Origin: VGNY01 sp964549635
GTDB lineage: Bacteria; Chloroflexota; Dehalococcoidia; GIF9; UBA5629
Assembly: GCA_964549635.1 (NCBI GenBank)
Contig: CAZJVJ010000006.1
Span: 1 to 64,000 of the forward strand
Length of the DNA stretch: 64,000 bases
Reading direction: 5' to 3'
Part shown: positions 49,231 to 57,188 of the stretch, piece by piece
Numbering within the stretch: position 1 is the first letter of the stretch
Layout of the letters: every line of letters begins with the position of its first letter
Made by a program: the position numbers and the translations under genes
The notes under the pieces: model-generated
The model's input: the letters and a program-made list of their open reading frames with translations, nothing else
Databases searched by the model: none
What the model was told of the DNA's origin: nothing

Positions 49231-50081
49231 CGGTAACGCTGGATGATTACGCCGGAGGAACTACAGCCTGGTGCCCGGGATGTGGCAACTTCGGCATTTT
49301 AAACGCACTTAAGAAGGCTCTAGTAGAGCTGGGGCTGGAACCATTCCGCGTACTGATGGTCTCCGGAATAGGGCAGGCGGGCAAGCTACCTCATTACACC
49401 AGAAGTAACGTTCTCAATGTCCTTCACGGCAGGACTCTTCCCGCCGCAGTGGCAGCCAAGATAGCTAACCCGGAGCTGGTAATAATCGCTCTGGGGGGTG
49501 ATGGTGACGGCTATGCTGAAGGCGGGAACCACTTCATCCACACAATGCGACGCAACCACGATATCACATACCTGGTACACAATAACCAGATTTACGGCCT
49601 TACCAAAGGTCAGGCTTCGCCTACCACAGATATGGGCTACGTCACCAAGACCACACCTGACGGTGCCTGGTTGCCTGAGAATCCTATAGCCGTAGCTATA
49701 GCTGCCGGGGCTACCTTTGTCGCCAGGGGGTTTGCCGGTGACCCTGAACACCTCGCTGGTCTGATTAAGATGGCTATCCAGCACCGCGGCTTTGCTTTTG
49801 TTGATATTCTGCAACCGTGTGTCTCCTTCAACCGCCTGAACACCTACGCTTGGTACCGCCAAAGGGTATATAAACTACGAGACGACCTTTATGACCGGGC
49901 AGATAAGTTGAAAGCCTTTGAAACAGCTCAAGAATGGGAACAGCGAATACCGATTGGTGTTTTCTATAAAAAGGAATCACCCACTTTCGAAGAACAACTG
50001 CCAGCGTTGAAAAACGGACCGCTGCTCAAACAAAAAATTGAGCCGAAGGAGGTAGAAAAACTGCTGGACGAATTTATGTAA
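49227..50081 (+). CDS. korB: 2-oxoacid:ferredoxin oxidoreductase, beta (TPP) subunit
   Basis: The 284-residue protein contains the CPGCGNFGILNAL motif and the TPP/Mg site GGDGDGYAEGGNHF followed by NNQIYGLTKGQ, then PTTDMGYVTKTTP. It forms the catalytic half of the complex with the preceding korA. Only one CxxC pair and no extra ferredoxin domain is present, so electrons leave to an external ferredoxin. The ATG overlaps the TGA of korA, showing translational coupling. A gap of 20 bases and GGAGGT separates it from the next gene. Confidence 0.9.
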   Translation: MTVTLDDYAGGTTAWCPGCGNFGILNALKKALVELGLEPFRVLMVSGIGQAGKLPHYTRSNVLNVLHGRTLPAAVAAKIANPELVIIALGGDGDGYAEGGNHFIHTMRRNHDITYLVHNNQIYGLTKGQASPTTDMGYVTKTTPDGAWLPENPIAVAIAAGATFVARGFAGDPEHLAGLIKMAIQHRGFAFVDILQPCVSFNRLNTYAWYRQRVYKLRDDLYDRADKLKAFETAQEWEQRIPIGVFYKKESPTFEEQLPALKNGPLLKQKIEPKEVEKLLDEFM

Positions 50082-50101
50082 ATCCTTTACGGAGGTATAA
50101 A

Positions 50102-51043
50102 ATGTCGTTAGAGGGAAAGCGCATTGCCATATTGGTTGAACAGGACTTTGAGGACTCTGAACTGGTTGAGCCGCTGAAGGCGATGAATGAGGCTGGTGCA
50201 CAGGTGGTAGTCGTTGGCAGCGGTTCTCAAACTAGCTACAAAGGCAAAAGAGGCAGGGCAACTATAAAGGTTGATACCAACGCCGATAAAGTTAAAGCCG
50301 AAGAATTCGATGCCATTATCATACCCGGCGGCTATGCCCCGGACAAGATGCGATTACACCAGCCAATGATAGACCTGGTAAAACAGGCATACGAGCAGGG
50401 AAAGGTGATAGCTGCCATCTGCCATGGCCCTCAATTACTTATCTCGGCTGACATCGTGAAGGAGCGCCGGGTCACATCCTGGCCTTCAATAACCGTGGAC
50501 CTTAAGAATGCCGGTGCCATCTGGGTAGACCAGCCAGTGGTGCGAGATTGTAACCTCATCACCTCGCGGAAACCGGCTGATCTGCCAGAATTTAATAAAA
50601 CCATAATTGAGACCATAAAGGGGGTAGCCACCATGGTGGAAAAAGAAATACTGAACAAGTATCGCACCGTAGCCGTAGTCGGCGCCTCGAGCAGTCCAGA
50701 ACGTCCCAGCCACAGGGTGCTGAGCTACCTTGCTGACCATGGCTATAAAGTAATCCCAATCAACCCTAATGAGAAGGAAGTAGCAGGAAAACCATGCTAC
50801 CCCAACCTCAGCTCAATACCGGAAAGGGTGGAGGTGGTAGACATATTCCGCAGACCAGAAGAGGTTATGCCCATAGTCGATGAGGCGATAAAAATCGGCG
50901 CCAAGGCGGTATGGATGCAGGAAGGGGTGATTAACGAGGAAGCCGCAGCTAAAGCCAAAAATGCCGGCCTTCTTGTGGTTATGGACAAATGCATGCGCAA
51001 AGAGCATATGTGCCTCATCCAGGGTAAATTCGCGAAGTCTTGA
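50102..51043 (+). CDS. DJ-1/PfpI domain fused to a CoA-binding domain
   Basis: Residues 1-175 form a PfpI/DJ-1 domain: RIAILVEQDFEDSELVEP, DAIIIPGGYAPDKMR, and AAICHGPQLLI with the nucleophile C107 and H108. Residues 187-313 form a CoA-binding (YccU-like) Rossmann domain: TVAVVGASSSPERPSHRVLS, HGYKVIPINPNEKEVAGKP, and AVWMQEGVINEEAAAKA. The two domains are usually separate proteins, and here they are joined in one frame without interruption. PfpI members act as deglycases or hydrolases of glyoxal adducts, which is debated. The fusion may combine protein or metabolite repair with CoA sensing, which is inference. The ATG follows GGAGGT. Confidence 0.85.
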   Translation: MSLEGKRIAILVEQDFEDSELVEPLKAMNEAGAQVVVVGSGSQTSYKGKRGRATIKVDTNADKVKAEEFDAIIIPGGYAPDKMRLHQPMIDLVKQAYEQGKVIAAICHGPQLLISADIVKERRVTSWPSITVDLKNAGAIWVDQPVVRDCNLITSRKPADLPEFNKTIIETIKGVATMVEKEILNKYRTVAVVGASSSPERPSHRVLSYLADHGYKVIPINPNEKEVAGKPCYPNLSSIPERVEVVDIFRRPEEVMPIVDEAIKIGAKAVWMQEGVINEEAAAKAKNAGLLVVMDKCMRKEHMCLIQGKFAKS

Positions 51044-51068
51044 CCGATTAGAAAATTTTGCTGTATTG
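51040..51068 (+). promoter_or_regulatory. Possible promoter of the peroxiredoxin-DOMON gene group
   Basis: TTGACC at 51040-51045 is followed after about 18 bases by TATTGC at 51063. It overlaps the stop of the preceding gene and lies about 20 bases before the peroxiredoxin start. The -10 match is weak. Confidence 0.3.
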
Positions 51069-51087
51069 CTGTATTAAGGAGGATAGT

Positions 51088-51543
51088 ATGCCAGAACCTA
51101 TAAAAACGGGGAGCCCAGCAAAAGACTTTACCTTAAAAGATCACAATAATAGTGAGTTAAAACTGTCTGACTTGAAGGGCAAGAAGGTGCTTTTGTCCTT
51201 TCATCCGCTTGCCTGGACCAAGGTCTGCGCTGACCAGATGAAATCGCTTGAGGAAAACCTGCCCAGGCTGGAAAAGTTGAACACCGTTGCCCTAGGAATA
51301 AGCGTTGACCCGGTGCCTTCTAAAAACGCCTGGGCGAAGGAGCTTGGCATAAAGAATACCAGGCTACTGTCCGATTTCTGGCCCCACGGCGGCGTGGCAC
51401 AGACCTATGGCATATTCAGAGAAAAGGACGGGTTTTCTGAAAGAGCTAACATAATAATAGACGAAAATCAGCGGGTGATCTTCGTAAAGATCTACCCTAT
51501 TCCCAAAGTCCCAGACATAGAAGAAATAATAAGCCAGCTGTAA
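51088..51543 (+). CDS. Peroxiredoxin with a single cysteine
   Basis: The 151-residue AhpC/TSA-fold protein has the peroxidatic motif HPLAWTKVCADQMKSLE with the P-x3-T-x2-C arrangement (Pro40, Thr44, Cys47) and the typical LLSDFWPHGGVAQTYGIF. Cys47 is the only cysteine, so resolution needs an outside thiol, possibly the selenoprotein glutaredoxin or thioredoxin encoded or reduced by the upstream genes. A strong AAGGAGG lies seven bases before the ATG at 51088. Confidence 0.88.
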   Translation: MPEPIKTGSPAKDFTLKDHNNSELKLSDLKGKKVLLSFHPLAWTKVCADQMKSLEENLPRLEKLNTVALGISVDPVPSKNAWAKELGIKNTRLLSDFWPHGGVAQTYGIFREKDGFSERANIIIDENQRVIFVKIYPIPKVPDIEEIISQL

Positions 51544-51585
51544 ATCGGTAAAATCAGCAGGGCTTTCACCGGAGGAGATAATCAA

Positions 51586-52311
51586 ATGGTCTCGAAGAAA
51601 AATAGCACGACCACATCGTTGGTGGTAACGGGCGTCATTTTCCTGCTGTTTACGCTCCTGCTCCCAGCTAGTAGCATGTCCTGTAAACCGACTACTTCCC
51701 CATCGCCGTCCCCACCTGAGCCCCCAACACCACCCACCACACCACCTCCACTTCCATCAGCGCAGCAGCCAGCTAAGTGGACGGCTGATGGCATCATTAG
51801 CGCCGGGGAATACACCAGAGCGAAGTCGTACAAAAATTTCGAAATAAGCTGGTCCAGTGATGATAACCATGTCTACATTGGAATAAAGGCCAAGACCACA
51901 GGCTGGCTGGCATTAGGCATACAGCCAGGCTCCATGATGAAAGATGCCGATATGGTGCTCGGCTTTGTCAAAGATGGGCAGGTAACGGTTATAGACGAAT
52001 TCAGCACCGGCGCCTACGGGCCACACCGCCCGGACACAGAACTTGGCGGGAGGAACGATATAACTGAATACGGCGGTAGAGAAGAAGTTGGCTATACCGT
52101 AATCGAATTTAAGCGGGCACTAAATACCGGTGACAGATATGATCACCAGCTTTTCAAGGGAATTAACAAAATTATATGGGCAATAGGGGCCTTAGATGAA
52201 TTTACACTGAAGCATACTGACAGGGGCTACGGAGAGATAGAACTAGAGACCGGGGGAGAAAAACCTGCCTCTGTTCCCGGCTCTCAGCCACCTGATATTA
52301 ACATTTACTAA
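51586..52311 (+). CDS. Exported DOMON-like domain protein
   Basis: The 241-residue product has a hydrophobic export signal (residues 10-30) ending in SSMSC, a possible but weak lipobox, then a Pro/Ser/Thr-rich linker. The remainder resembles a DOMON domain: KNFEISWSSDDNHVYIGIKA, GWLALGIQPGSMMKDADMVL and GFVKDGQVTVIDEF, including the W-L-A-L-G-I-x-P and M-x-x-A-D-M signatures. DOMON domains bind heme b or sugars outside the cytoplasm. It starts with ATG after GGAGGAG. The next gene is a small membrane protein with histidines in its helices; the pair could form an electron-transfer module. Confidence 0.74.
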   Translation: MVSKKNSTTTSLVVTGVIFLLFTLLLPASSMSCKPTTSPSPSPPEPPTPPTTPPPLPSAQQPAKWTADGIISAGEYTRAKSYKNFEISWSSDDNHVYIGIKAKTTGWLALGIQPGSMMKDADMVLGFVKDGQVTVIDEFSTGAYGPHRPDTELGGRNDITEYGGREEVGYTVIEFKRALNTGDRYDHQLFKGINKIIWAIGALDEFTLKHTDRGYGEIELETGGEKPASVPGSQPPDINIY

Positions 52312-52375
52312 ACTGGTATATACCAGGGTAAGAAATACTCTTTGTGATTAATTGACCTATGTGCAAGGAGTGAAA

Positions 52376-52630
52376 ATGGATATATTTCCATTATTTATGA
52401 GCGCTATTCCTAAACTGATATTTGTCCTGGGCATCGTTAATCTGATAACAGGTTTTATGATACTAATCACCTGTCGCTGCATTGCCGGAGCAAAAATAGT
52501 CGGTAAGCTGATGGCATATCCCGCCTACCAGCGCTTCTTCAGCTACCACTGTTACATTTGGTGGGCCTTCTGGATATCAGTAATCGTCCATGCCATTCTG
52601 GCAATCACGCTCTCCGGCATACCTTTCTGA
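52376..52630 (+). CDS. Small two-helix membrane protein with conserved-looking histidines
   Basis: The 84-residue protein has two hydrophobic helices (LIFVLGIVNLITGFMILITC and YIWWAFWISVIVHAILAI). Within or next to the second helix, two histidines are 14 residues apart (HCYIWWAFW and IVHAILA), a spacing that could hold a heme between helices or turns. I do not recognise the family. The ATG at 52376 follows AAGGAG. Its position after the DOMON protein suggests a heme-binding membrane partner, which is speculation. Confidence 0.6.
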   Translation: MDIFPLFMSAIPKLIFVLGIVNLITGFMILITCRCIAGAKIVGKLMAYPAYQRFFSYHCYIWWAFWISVIVHAILAITLSGIPF

Positions 52631-52716
52631 AAGGGCGTTATGTCACCATAAATGCCAAGAACCTGACCGCAAAAAATAGACTTCAGAAAATCAGAAATAC
52701 TCAACAGGAGGGAAAA

Positions 52717-53040
52717 ATGGAGAGATTCGCTGGTAAAGCACATCTGCCCGGTGCTGACAAAGAGTGGGACATAGAGATTGAAATAGACTGGGCCGAAAAG
52801 GAAATCTATGTCCATATAACCGGTGCTCCCGGTGGAGTGAAGACCTGGATAGGGCTAGTTCCTCAGACTTTTGGCAATTACGAAATCGCCTTCAGGACCA
52901 GGGGCATACCCCCGTTGCTTACACACTGGTGGCACCTTGTCACTAGAAATGGCGGAGACCTATGGGGCATGGTTATCGGGCTTCCCAATGTCACGGGAGA
53001 ATGGTCAACCTGCGTCATATGGCTCAAGAAAGTCAACTAG
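52717..53040 (+). CDS. Hypothetical protein of 107 residues
   Basis: The ATG at 52717 follows GGAGGG and is well placed. The product is beta-rich and acidic in its first half (FAGKAHLPGADKEWDIEIEI, VHITGAPGGVKTW), with a Trp/Gly-rich second half (THWWHLVTRNGGDLWGMVIG). No signal or membrane segment is visible. The family is unknown. It lies 62 bases before the thioredoxin-domain gene. Confidence 0.55.
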   Translation: MERFAGKAHLPGADKEWDIEIEIDWAEKEIYVHITGAPGGVKTWIGLVPQTFGNYEIAFRTRGIPPLLTHWWHLVTRNGGDLWGMVIGLPNVTGEWSTCVIWLKKVN

Positions 53041-53102
53041 TCCCAGCACGCTGGACAGACAAGAACACGGAGTAAAATTTCAGCACAATGAGGGGTGGTG
53101 CT

Positions 53103-55121
53103 ATGAAAAACCGTCTGGCACAGGAAACAAGCCCATATCTTTTACAGCACGCTAACAACCCGGTGGACTGGTACCCCTGGGGGGAAGAAGCCTTCAACCG
53201 CGCCCGGGCTGAGGACAAGCCTGTACTGTTGAGCATCGGCTACTCTGCCTGTCACTGGTGCCATGTTATGGCCCATGAGTCCTTTGAGAATGAAGAAATA
53301 GCCAGACTGATGAATGAAAATTTCATCAACATTAAGGTAGACAGGGAGGAACATCCTGATGTTGACAGCATCTATATGCAAGCGGTACAGACCTTGACCG
53401 GAACCGGTGGCTGGCCACTCACCATCTTTCTCACACCGGAAGGCAAGCCTTTCTTCGGAGGAACCTACTTCCCACCGCAGGACAAATACGGTCTTCCCGC
53501 TTTTTCGAAGGTACTGAAGGCTGTGGCTCATGCCTACCGCAATAGCCGCGTTGCCGTAGAGGAAACAGCTGCACAGCTAACAGCCATAATATCCAGAACA
53601 GCCCTCAGCACCGTTGTTGAACCGCTGTCAGCCGATATTCTCAGGGAGGCTTACCTGGCTTTAAGGCAGGAGTTCGATAGCGTAAATGGAGGCTTCGGCA
53701 CAGCACCAAAATTCCCCCAGCCGATGGCACTAGAATTCCTCCTAAAATATTTCCGTCGCTACAGGGATGTAACCGCCCTCGGGATGGTGGAACTAACACT
53801 GGAGAAAATGGCCAGGGGTGGTATTCATGACCAGCTCGGCGGTGGCTTTCACCGCTACGCCACGGATAGCCTTTGGCGTGTACCACATTTCGAGAAAATG
53901 CTTTACGATAACGCGCTTCTCAGCCAGTTATATACACATGCCTATTTAGTCACCGGCAAACAGCTATACAGTACCACAGCCCAACAGACACTGGACTATG
54001 TGCTCAGAGAGATGACCGACCCAACAGGTGGCTTCTACAGTTCGCAGGACGCAGATAGCGAAGGCGTTGAGGGCAAGTATTATCTGTGGACGCAGCAGGA
54101 AATCGCTGAGGTGGTGGGCGAAGAGCACAGCCGAATAATCAACGATTATTTCGGCGTCACGGCGCAAGGAAACTTCAATGGCTTGAATATTCTGCATATT
54201 GCCAGTGATTACATACCAGAATCACCAGCCATAATAGAGCAGGCTAGGAAAGCACTTATGAACAGGCGAGGCCATAGAGTCAAGCCTGGTCGTGATGAAA
54301 AGATACTGGCATCATGGAACGGGCTTATGCTTGCCAGCCTGGCTGAAGCTGCCGGCATCTTCGACAGGCAGGACTATTTGAACGCTGCGGTGGCAAACGG
54401 CTTTTTCCTGCTGGAACGCATGCTCAATGATGGCCATCTCAAACGCACATATAAAGATGGCGTTGCAAGGATAAACGGCTTTCTGGAAGACTACGCTCTG
54501 GTTATCACCGGGCTTCTGGGTCTACACCAGGCCACCTTTGGCGGCATCTGGCTCAGACAGGCTATAAAGCTGGCTGAGGTTATGGTTGGGCAGTTTTGGG
54601 AGGAGACTTCAAAGACTTTCTACGATGCCGGCGACAGGCACGACCAACTGGTTGTCCGCCCCAGAAACATATTTGATACATCAGTACCATCAGGCTCATC
54701 AGCAGCCACATCGGTACTGTTCAGACTGGCGCGGCTGACCGGCAATGAGCACTTTTACCAGATAGCCCTGGAGTCACTCAGGTCCAAGGCAGGCTTTCTC
54801 CGGCGAAATCCGATCGGCTTCGCCAACTGGCTCTGCGCCCTTGACTTCCACCTCTCAACCCCGGAAGAAATCGTCATCATTGGCCCTAGAAAAAGCCCAG
54901 CAACATCGGCTTTACTCCGTGTGCTGAATGCCAGGTGGCTGCCCAATAAAGTCATGGTTGCTTATGACCCTGATGACACCATGCCGGTAACAGGACTAGG
55001 TCTGCTGGGCGATAAAAAAATGGTCAATGACCGGCCCACAGTTTATCTATGCAAGGGTTATAGCTGCAGGGCACCCGTGACTGACCCTGACTCACTTGCC
55101 AGATTACTGCAGGAAATCTAG
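53103..55121 (+). CDS. YyaL/SSP411-like protein: thioredoxin-fold domain plus alpha-barrel
   Basis: The 672-residue protein is of the DUF255/spermatogenesis-associated protein 20 (YyaL) family. The N-terminus is diagnostic: NRLAQETSPYLLQHANNPVD, then WYPWGEEAF and IGYSACHWCHVMAHESFE, with a C-x2-C thioredoxin-like site and conserved His. The C-terminal 450 residues form an alpha/alpha barrel like sugar epimerases and glycosidases (LGGGFHRYATDSLWRVPHFE, QDADSEGVEGKYYLWT). The function is unknown although the fold is very conserved. The ATG at 53103 follows GAGGGGTGG; a frame start 15 bases upstream is less likely. The stop overlaps the next gene by one base. Confidence 0.9.
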   Translation: MKNRLAQETSPYLLQHANNPVDWYPWGEEAFNRARAEDKPVLLSIGYSACHWCHVMAHESFENEEIARLMNENFINIKVDREEHPDVDSIYMQAVQTLTGTGGWPLTIFLTPEGKPFFGGTYFPPQDKYGLPAFSKVLKAVAHAYRNSRVAVEETAAQLTAIISRTALSTVVEPLSADILREAYLALRQEFDSVNGGFGTAPKFPQPMALEFLLKYFRRYRDVTALGMVELTLEKMARGGIHDQLGGGFHRYATDSLWRVPHFEKMLYDNALLSQLYTHAYLVTGKQLYSTTAQQTLDYVLREMTDPTGGFYSSQDADSEGVEGKYYLWTQQEIAEVVGEEHSRIINDYFGVTAQGNFNGLNILHIASDYIPESPAIIEQARKALMNRRGHRVKPGRDEKILASWNGLMLASLAEAAGIFDRQDYLNAAVANGFFLLERMLNDGHLKRTYKDGVARINGFLEDYALVITGLLGLHQATFGGIWLRQAIKLAEVMVGQFWEETSKTFYDAGDRHDQLVVRPRNIFDTSVPSGSSAATSVLFRLARLTGNEHFYQIALESLRSKAGFLRRNPIGFANWLCALDFHLSTPEEIVIIGPRKSPATSALLRVLNARWLPNKVMVAYDPDDTMPVTGLGLLGDKKMVNDRPTVYLCKGYSCRAPVTDPDSLARLLQEI

Positions 55122-55861
55122 TGTCATCCGGCAGTCCTGTCATCGATAGCTTTCAGGAGAAGGGATGGGCTCTCGTTCAGAGAGGCCAGCACCCATTGGC
55201 TGACCTTCATAACAGGAACCTAAGCAAGTACACATTAGTGGTTATGGTAAATGGGAAGAGCATGATTGGTGCCAGCTATTTCAAAATCTATTTGCGAAAT
55301 GCTGCTGGTAAAGTCAGCCACCAACCGGTCATTTTCGGCCTGCACAATCGGGGAGAATACCCCGCCTACAACTGGATAGAAATCATCCGAATTGCAACTG
55401 AAGTCAGGTTCGGGGCGGACACGCAGGTCGTCGAAAAGCTGAGCGATGATGACCTTCAGCACCTGTTTAACCATCTGGCTGAACTCATCCCCCCCGGCGG
55501 GCACATCATGGTTGAATACGATAGCCCGGAGCAGCAGGAGACAGCCAAAATGTTAGCACTGGGCGTTCCCCCGGTGACCACCCCTCTGGGCTACAAACTC
55601 TTCGTGGCGGGCTGTGGGGTTAGCTTCAAGGACTGGTATTTCGCCGAAGGGGGAAGTGAAGGCCCCCGCAAACTACAGGGCTATAAAGCGCTCGATGAAC
55701 AGCATGCTCGCCTGAGAGCCGCTGATATGGCGCGCCAGCTCAACGCCTTTATTTCCCGGACTCAACAGAAGCAGATTTCAGAGCTGGAGAAGGTTGCCAT
55801 AGACAGAGCTTTGGCTGTGCTGAACAAACTAAAACAGGTCAACAGAAATCAGCACAATTGA
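55121..55861 (+). CDS. DUF1122-like protein
   Basis: The 246-residue product resembles the archaeal/bacterial DUF1122 family: KYTLVVMVNGKSMIGASYFK, IMVEYDSPEQQETAKMLALG, VPPVTTPLGYKLFVAGCG and KDWYFAEGGSEGPRKLQGYK. No function is known for this family. There is no signal peptide, but a helical tail follows. The start codon GTG overlaps the stop of the preceding gene. The match is from memory of the family pattern, so the name is tentative. Confidence 0.55.
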   Translation: MSSGSPVIDSFQEKGWALVQRGQHPLADLHNRNLSKYTLVVMVNGKSMIGASYFKIYLRNAAGKVSHQPVIFGLHNRGEYPAYNWIEIIRIATEVRFGADTQVVEKLSDDDLQHLFNHLAELIPPGGHIMVEYDSPEQQETAKMLALGVPPVTTPLGYKLFVAGCGVSFKDWYFAEGGSEGPRKLQGYKALDEQHARLRAADMARQLNAFISRTQQKQISELEKVAIDRALAVLNKLKQVNRNQHN

Positions 55862-55975
55862 TCTTCCGAGGCATGTCTTTTGTAGACCTAAGCCTCCCAC
55901 CTCAGACCGTGCCAACTTGAGCTTCTGGCATTTCGCACCACATTTAACCCGGAAAGCTGCACTGGCCAACTTCCC

Positions 55976-56626
55976 ATGAACAATTCCCTTTTCAATAAAG
56001 ACGACTTTCCTAAAGCCCTCGCGGCTATGGAAGTTGTATTTAGAGCCGGGTTGTGCGTGAGCGAGTTAGTAGCGACAGCACCTGAAGGTCAGAAGCTCGG
56101 CGAAGTGGTCATCACAAAAGGCAAAATAGGTCTCGCCACCGTCTGCAGCGCGGTAAAAAACGGTGTGCTCCTAAAACACGGGGTACCAATGCGATCTAAG
56201 TTGGAAGGGGTGCTTGAACTCAGGGATTCCAGACCAAGTCGCTTCGTTGCCATAATTAACTATGGGGGCACATCGCTTGACCCATTCGGAGCAATATAAC
56301 AGTGCTAGAATGACCACTGTCAATGAAGCTGCTAAAACCGGTATCGGCAGGATATTAGCCAATTTCCCAGAGATACCGGCATTAGCAAGGTCAATCGTCG
56401 AAGAAACCATTGATAGACTTAAAGCGGCTGGCATCAACGGTGTCTTTACCCCGGGCAACGTGAGCGAGCCAGTCTGCCGAATCGCTGTTGGCATGAATCG
56501 GGTAGGCATGGTCTCATCGGGTGGGGGCTGAATCCAGTAGCTGCAGCGGTCGAGGTTGGTATCGAATTTGAAACCGTTTCTGAAAGCGGTATGATCGACT
56601 TTCAGCAGCGCACCAGTTTTTGGTAA
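55976..56626 (+). pseudogene. Remnant of an NrpR-like regulatory domain (DUF128)
   Basis: The first frame gives MNNSLFNKDDFPKALAAMEV, then GEVVITKGKIGLATVCSAVK and VAIINYGGTSLDPF, then stops at 56299. A second frame goes on with MTTVNEAAKTGIGRILANF, IPALARSIVEETIDRLKAAG, NGVFTPGNVSEPVC and MNRVGMVSSGGG. A third frame reads GLNPVAAAVEVGIEFETVS and ESGMIDFQQ to a TAA at 56624. These are in the order of a DUF128 (NrpR effector) domain, with at least two frameshifts. The N-terminal HTH of full NrpR proteins is also missing. A regulator in this region has therefore been lost. Confidence 0.8.
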
Positions 56627-56797
56627 CACCGGGTTTAACTGCCTAACAAAGCAAAATCGCCACTCTCTGTTCGTTCGTTCAGACGCCTACACCTTTTGTT
56701 GATGTCCGGTTTTCACACAGAATCGAGACCTAAGACAAACCAGTTTGCACCCAGGCTTTTTGTGGTAAGATTATTGTGTTCTAAACTGGCGTGAAGT

Positions 56798-57154
56798 ATG
56801 ATGAAGACCAATGATTTCTCGTCAGTGTGTCCCTGTAGACTTCGAAACAGGTTGCTGCGTGTATCCATTATTGCAGGCATAGTAATACCGGTCATAGCCA
56901 TATCAGGGTTAGCCACGCTTGGTTGTGAACAGCCCAAGGTTAAACACGCCCAAAAAGTGCTGGAGCCTTTCTATACACCACCAGTAAACTTTAAGATGAC
57001 GCCGGGAGATATTTTGCGGCTTGAGCCTATGCCCATAGATATAGCTAATGCTCAGGCATGGCGCAATCTGTATTTGCCAGAACTTCCCGATGGAAAGTAT
57101 ACAGCTACCCCAGGAATGATAAAAGCCCCTAAGGGCACACCGCCTCCGGAATAA
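56798..57154 (+). CDS. Small membrane or lipoprotein of unknown function
   Basis: The 118-residue product has a short basic N-terminus (CRLRNRLLRVS) and one hydrophobic helix (IIAGIVIPVIAISGLATLGC) that ends in LGC and so could be a lipoprotein signal with a long n-region. The rest is soluble and Pro-rich (LEPFYTPPVNFKMTPGDILR, PELPDGKYTATPGMIKAPKG). Two start codons, ATG at 56798 and 56801, are possible; neither has a strong ribosome-binding site. The family is unknown. It lies after the NrpR remnant and 34 bases before the aldehyde dehydrogenase gene. Confidence 0.5.
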   Translation: MMKTNDFSSVCPCRLRNRLLRVSIIAGIVIPVIAISGLATLGCEQPKVKHAQKVLEPFYTPPVNFKMTPGDILRLEPMPIDIANAQAWRNLYLPELPDGKYTATPGMIKAPKGTPPPE

Positions 57155-57188
57155 AAGGCCCCAACTCATTAACCGACACGGAAGGGCA

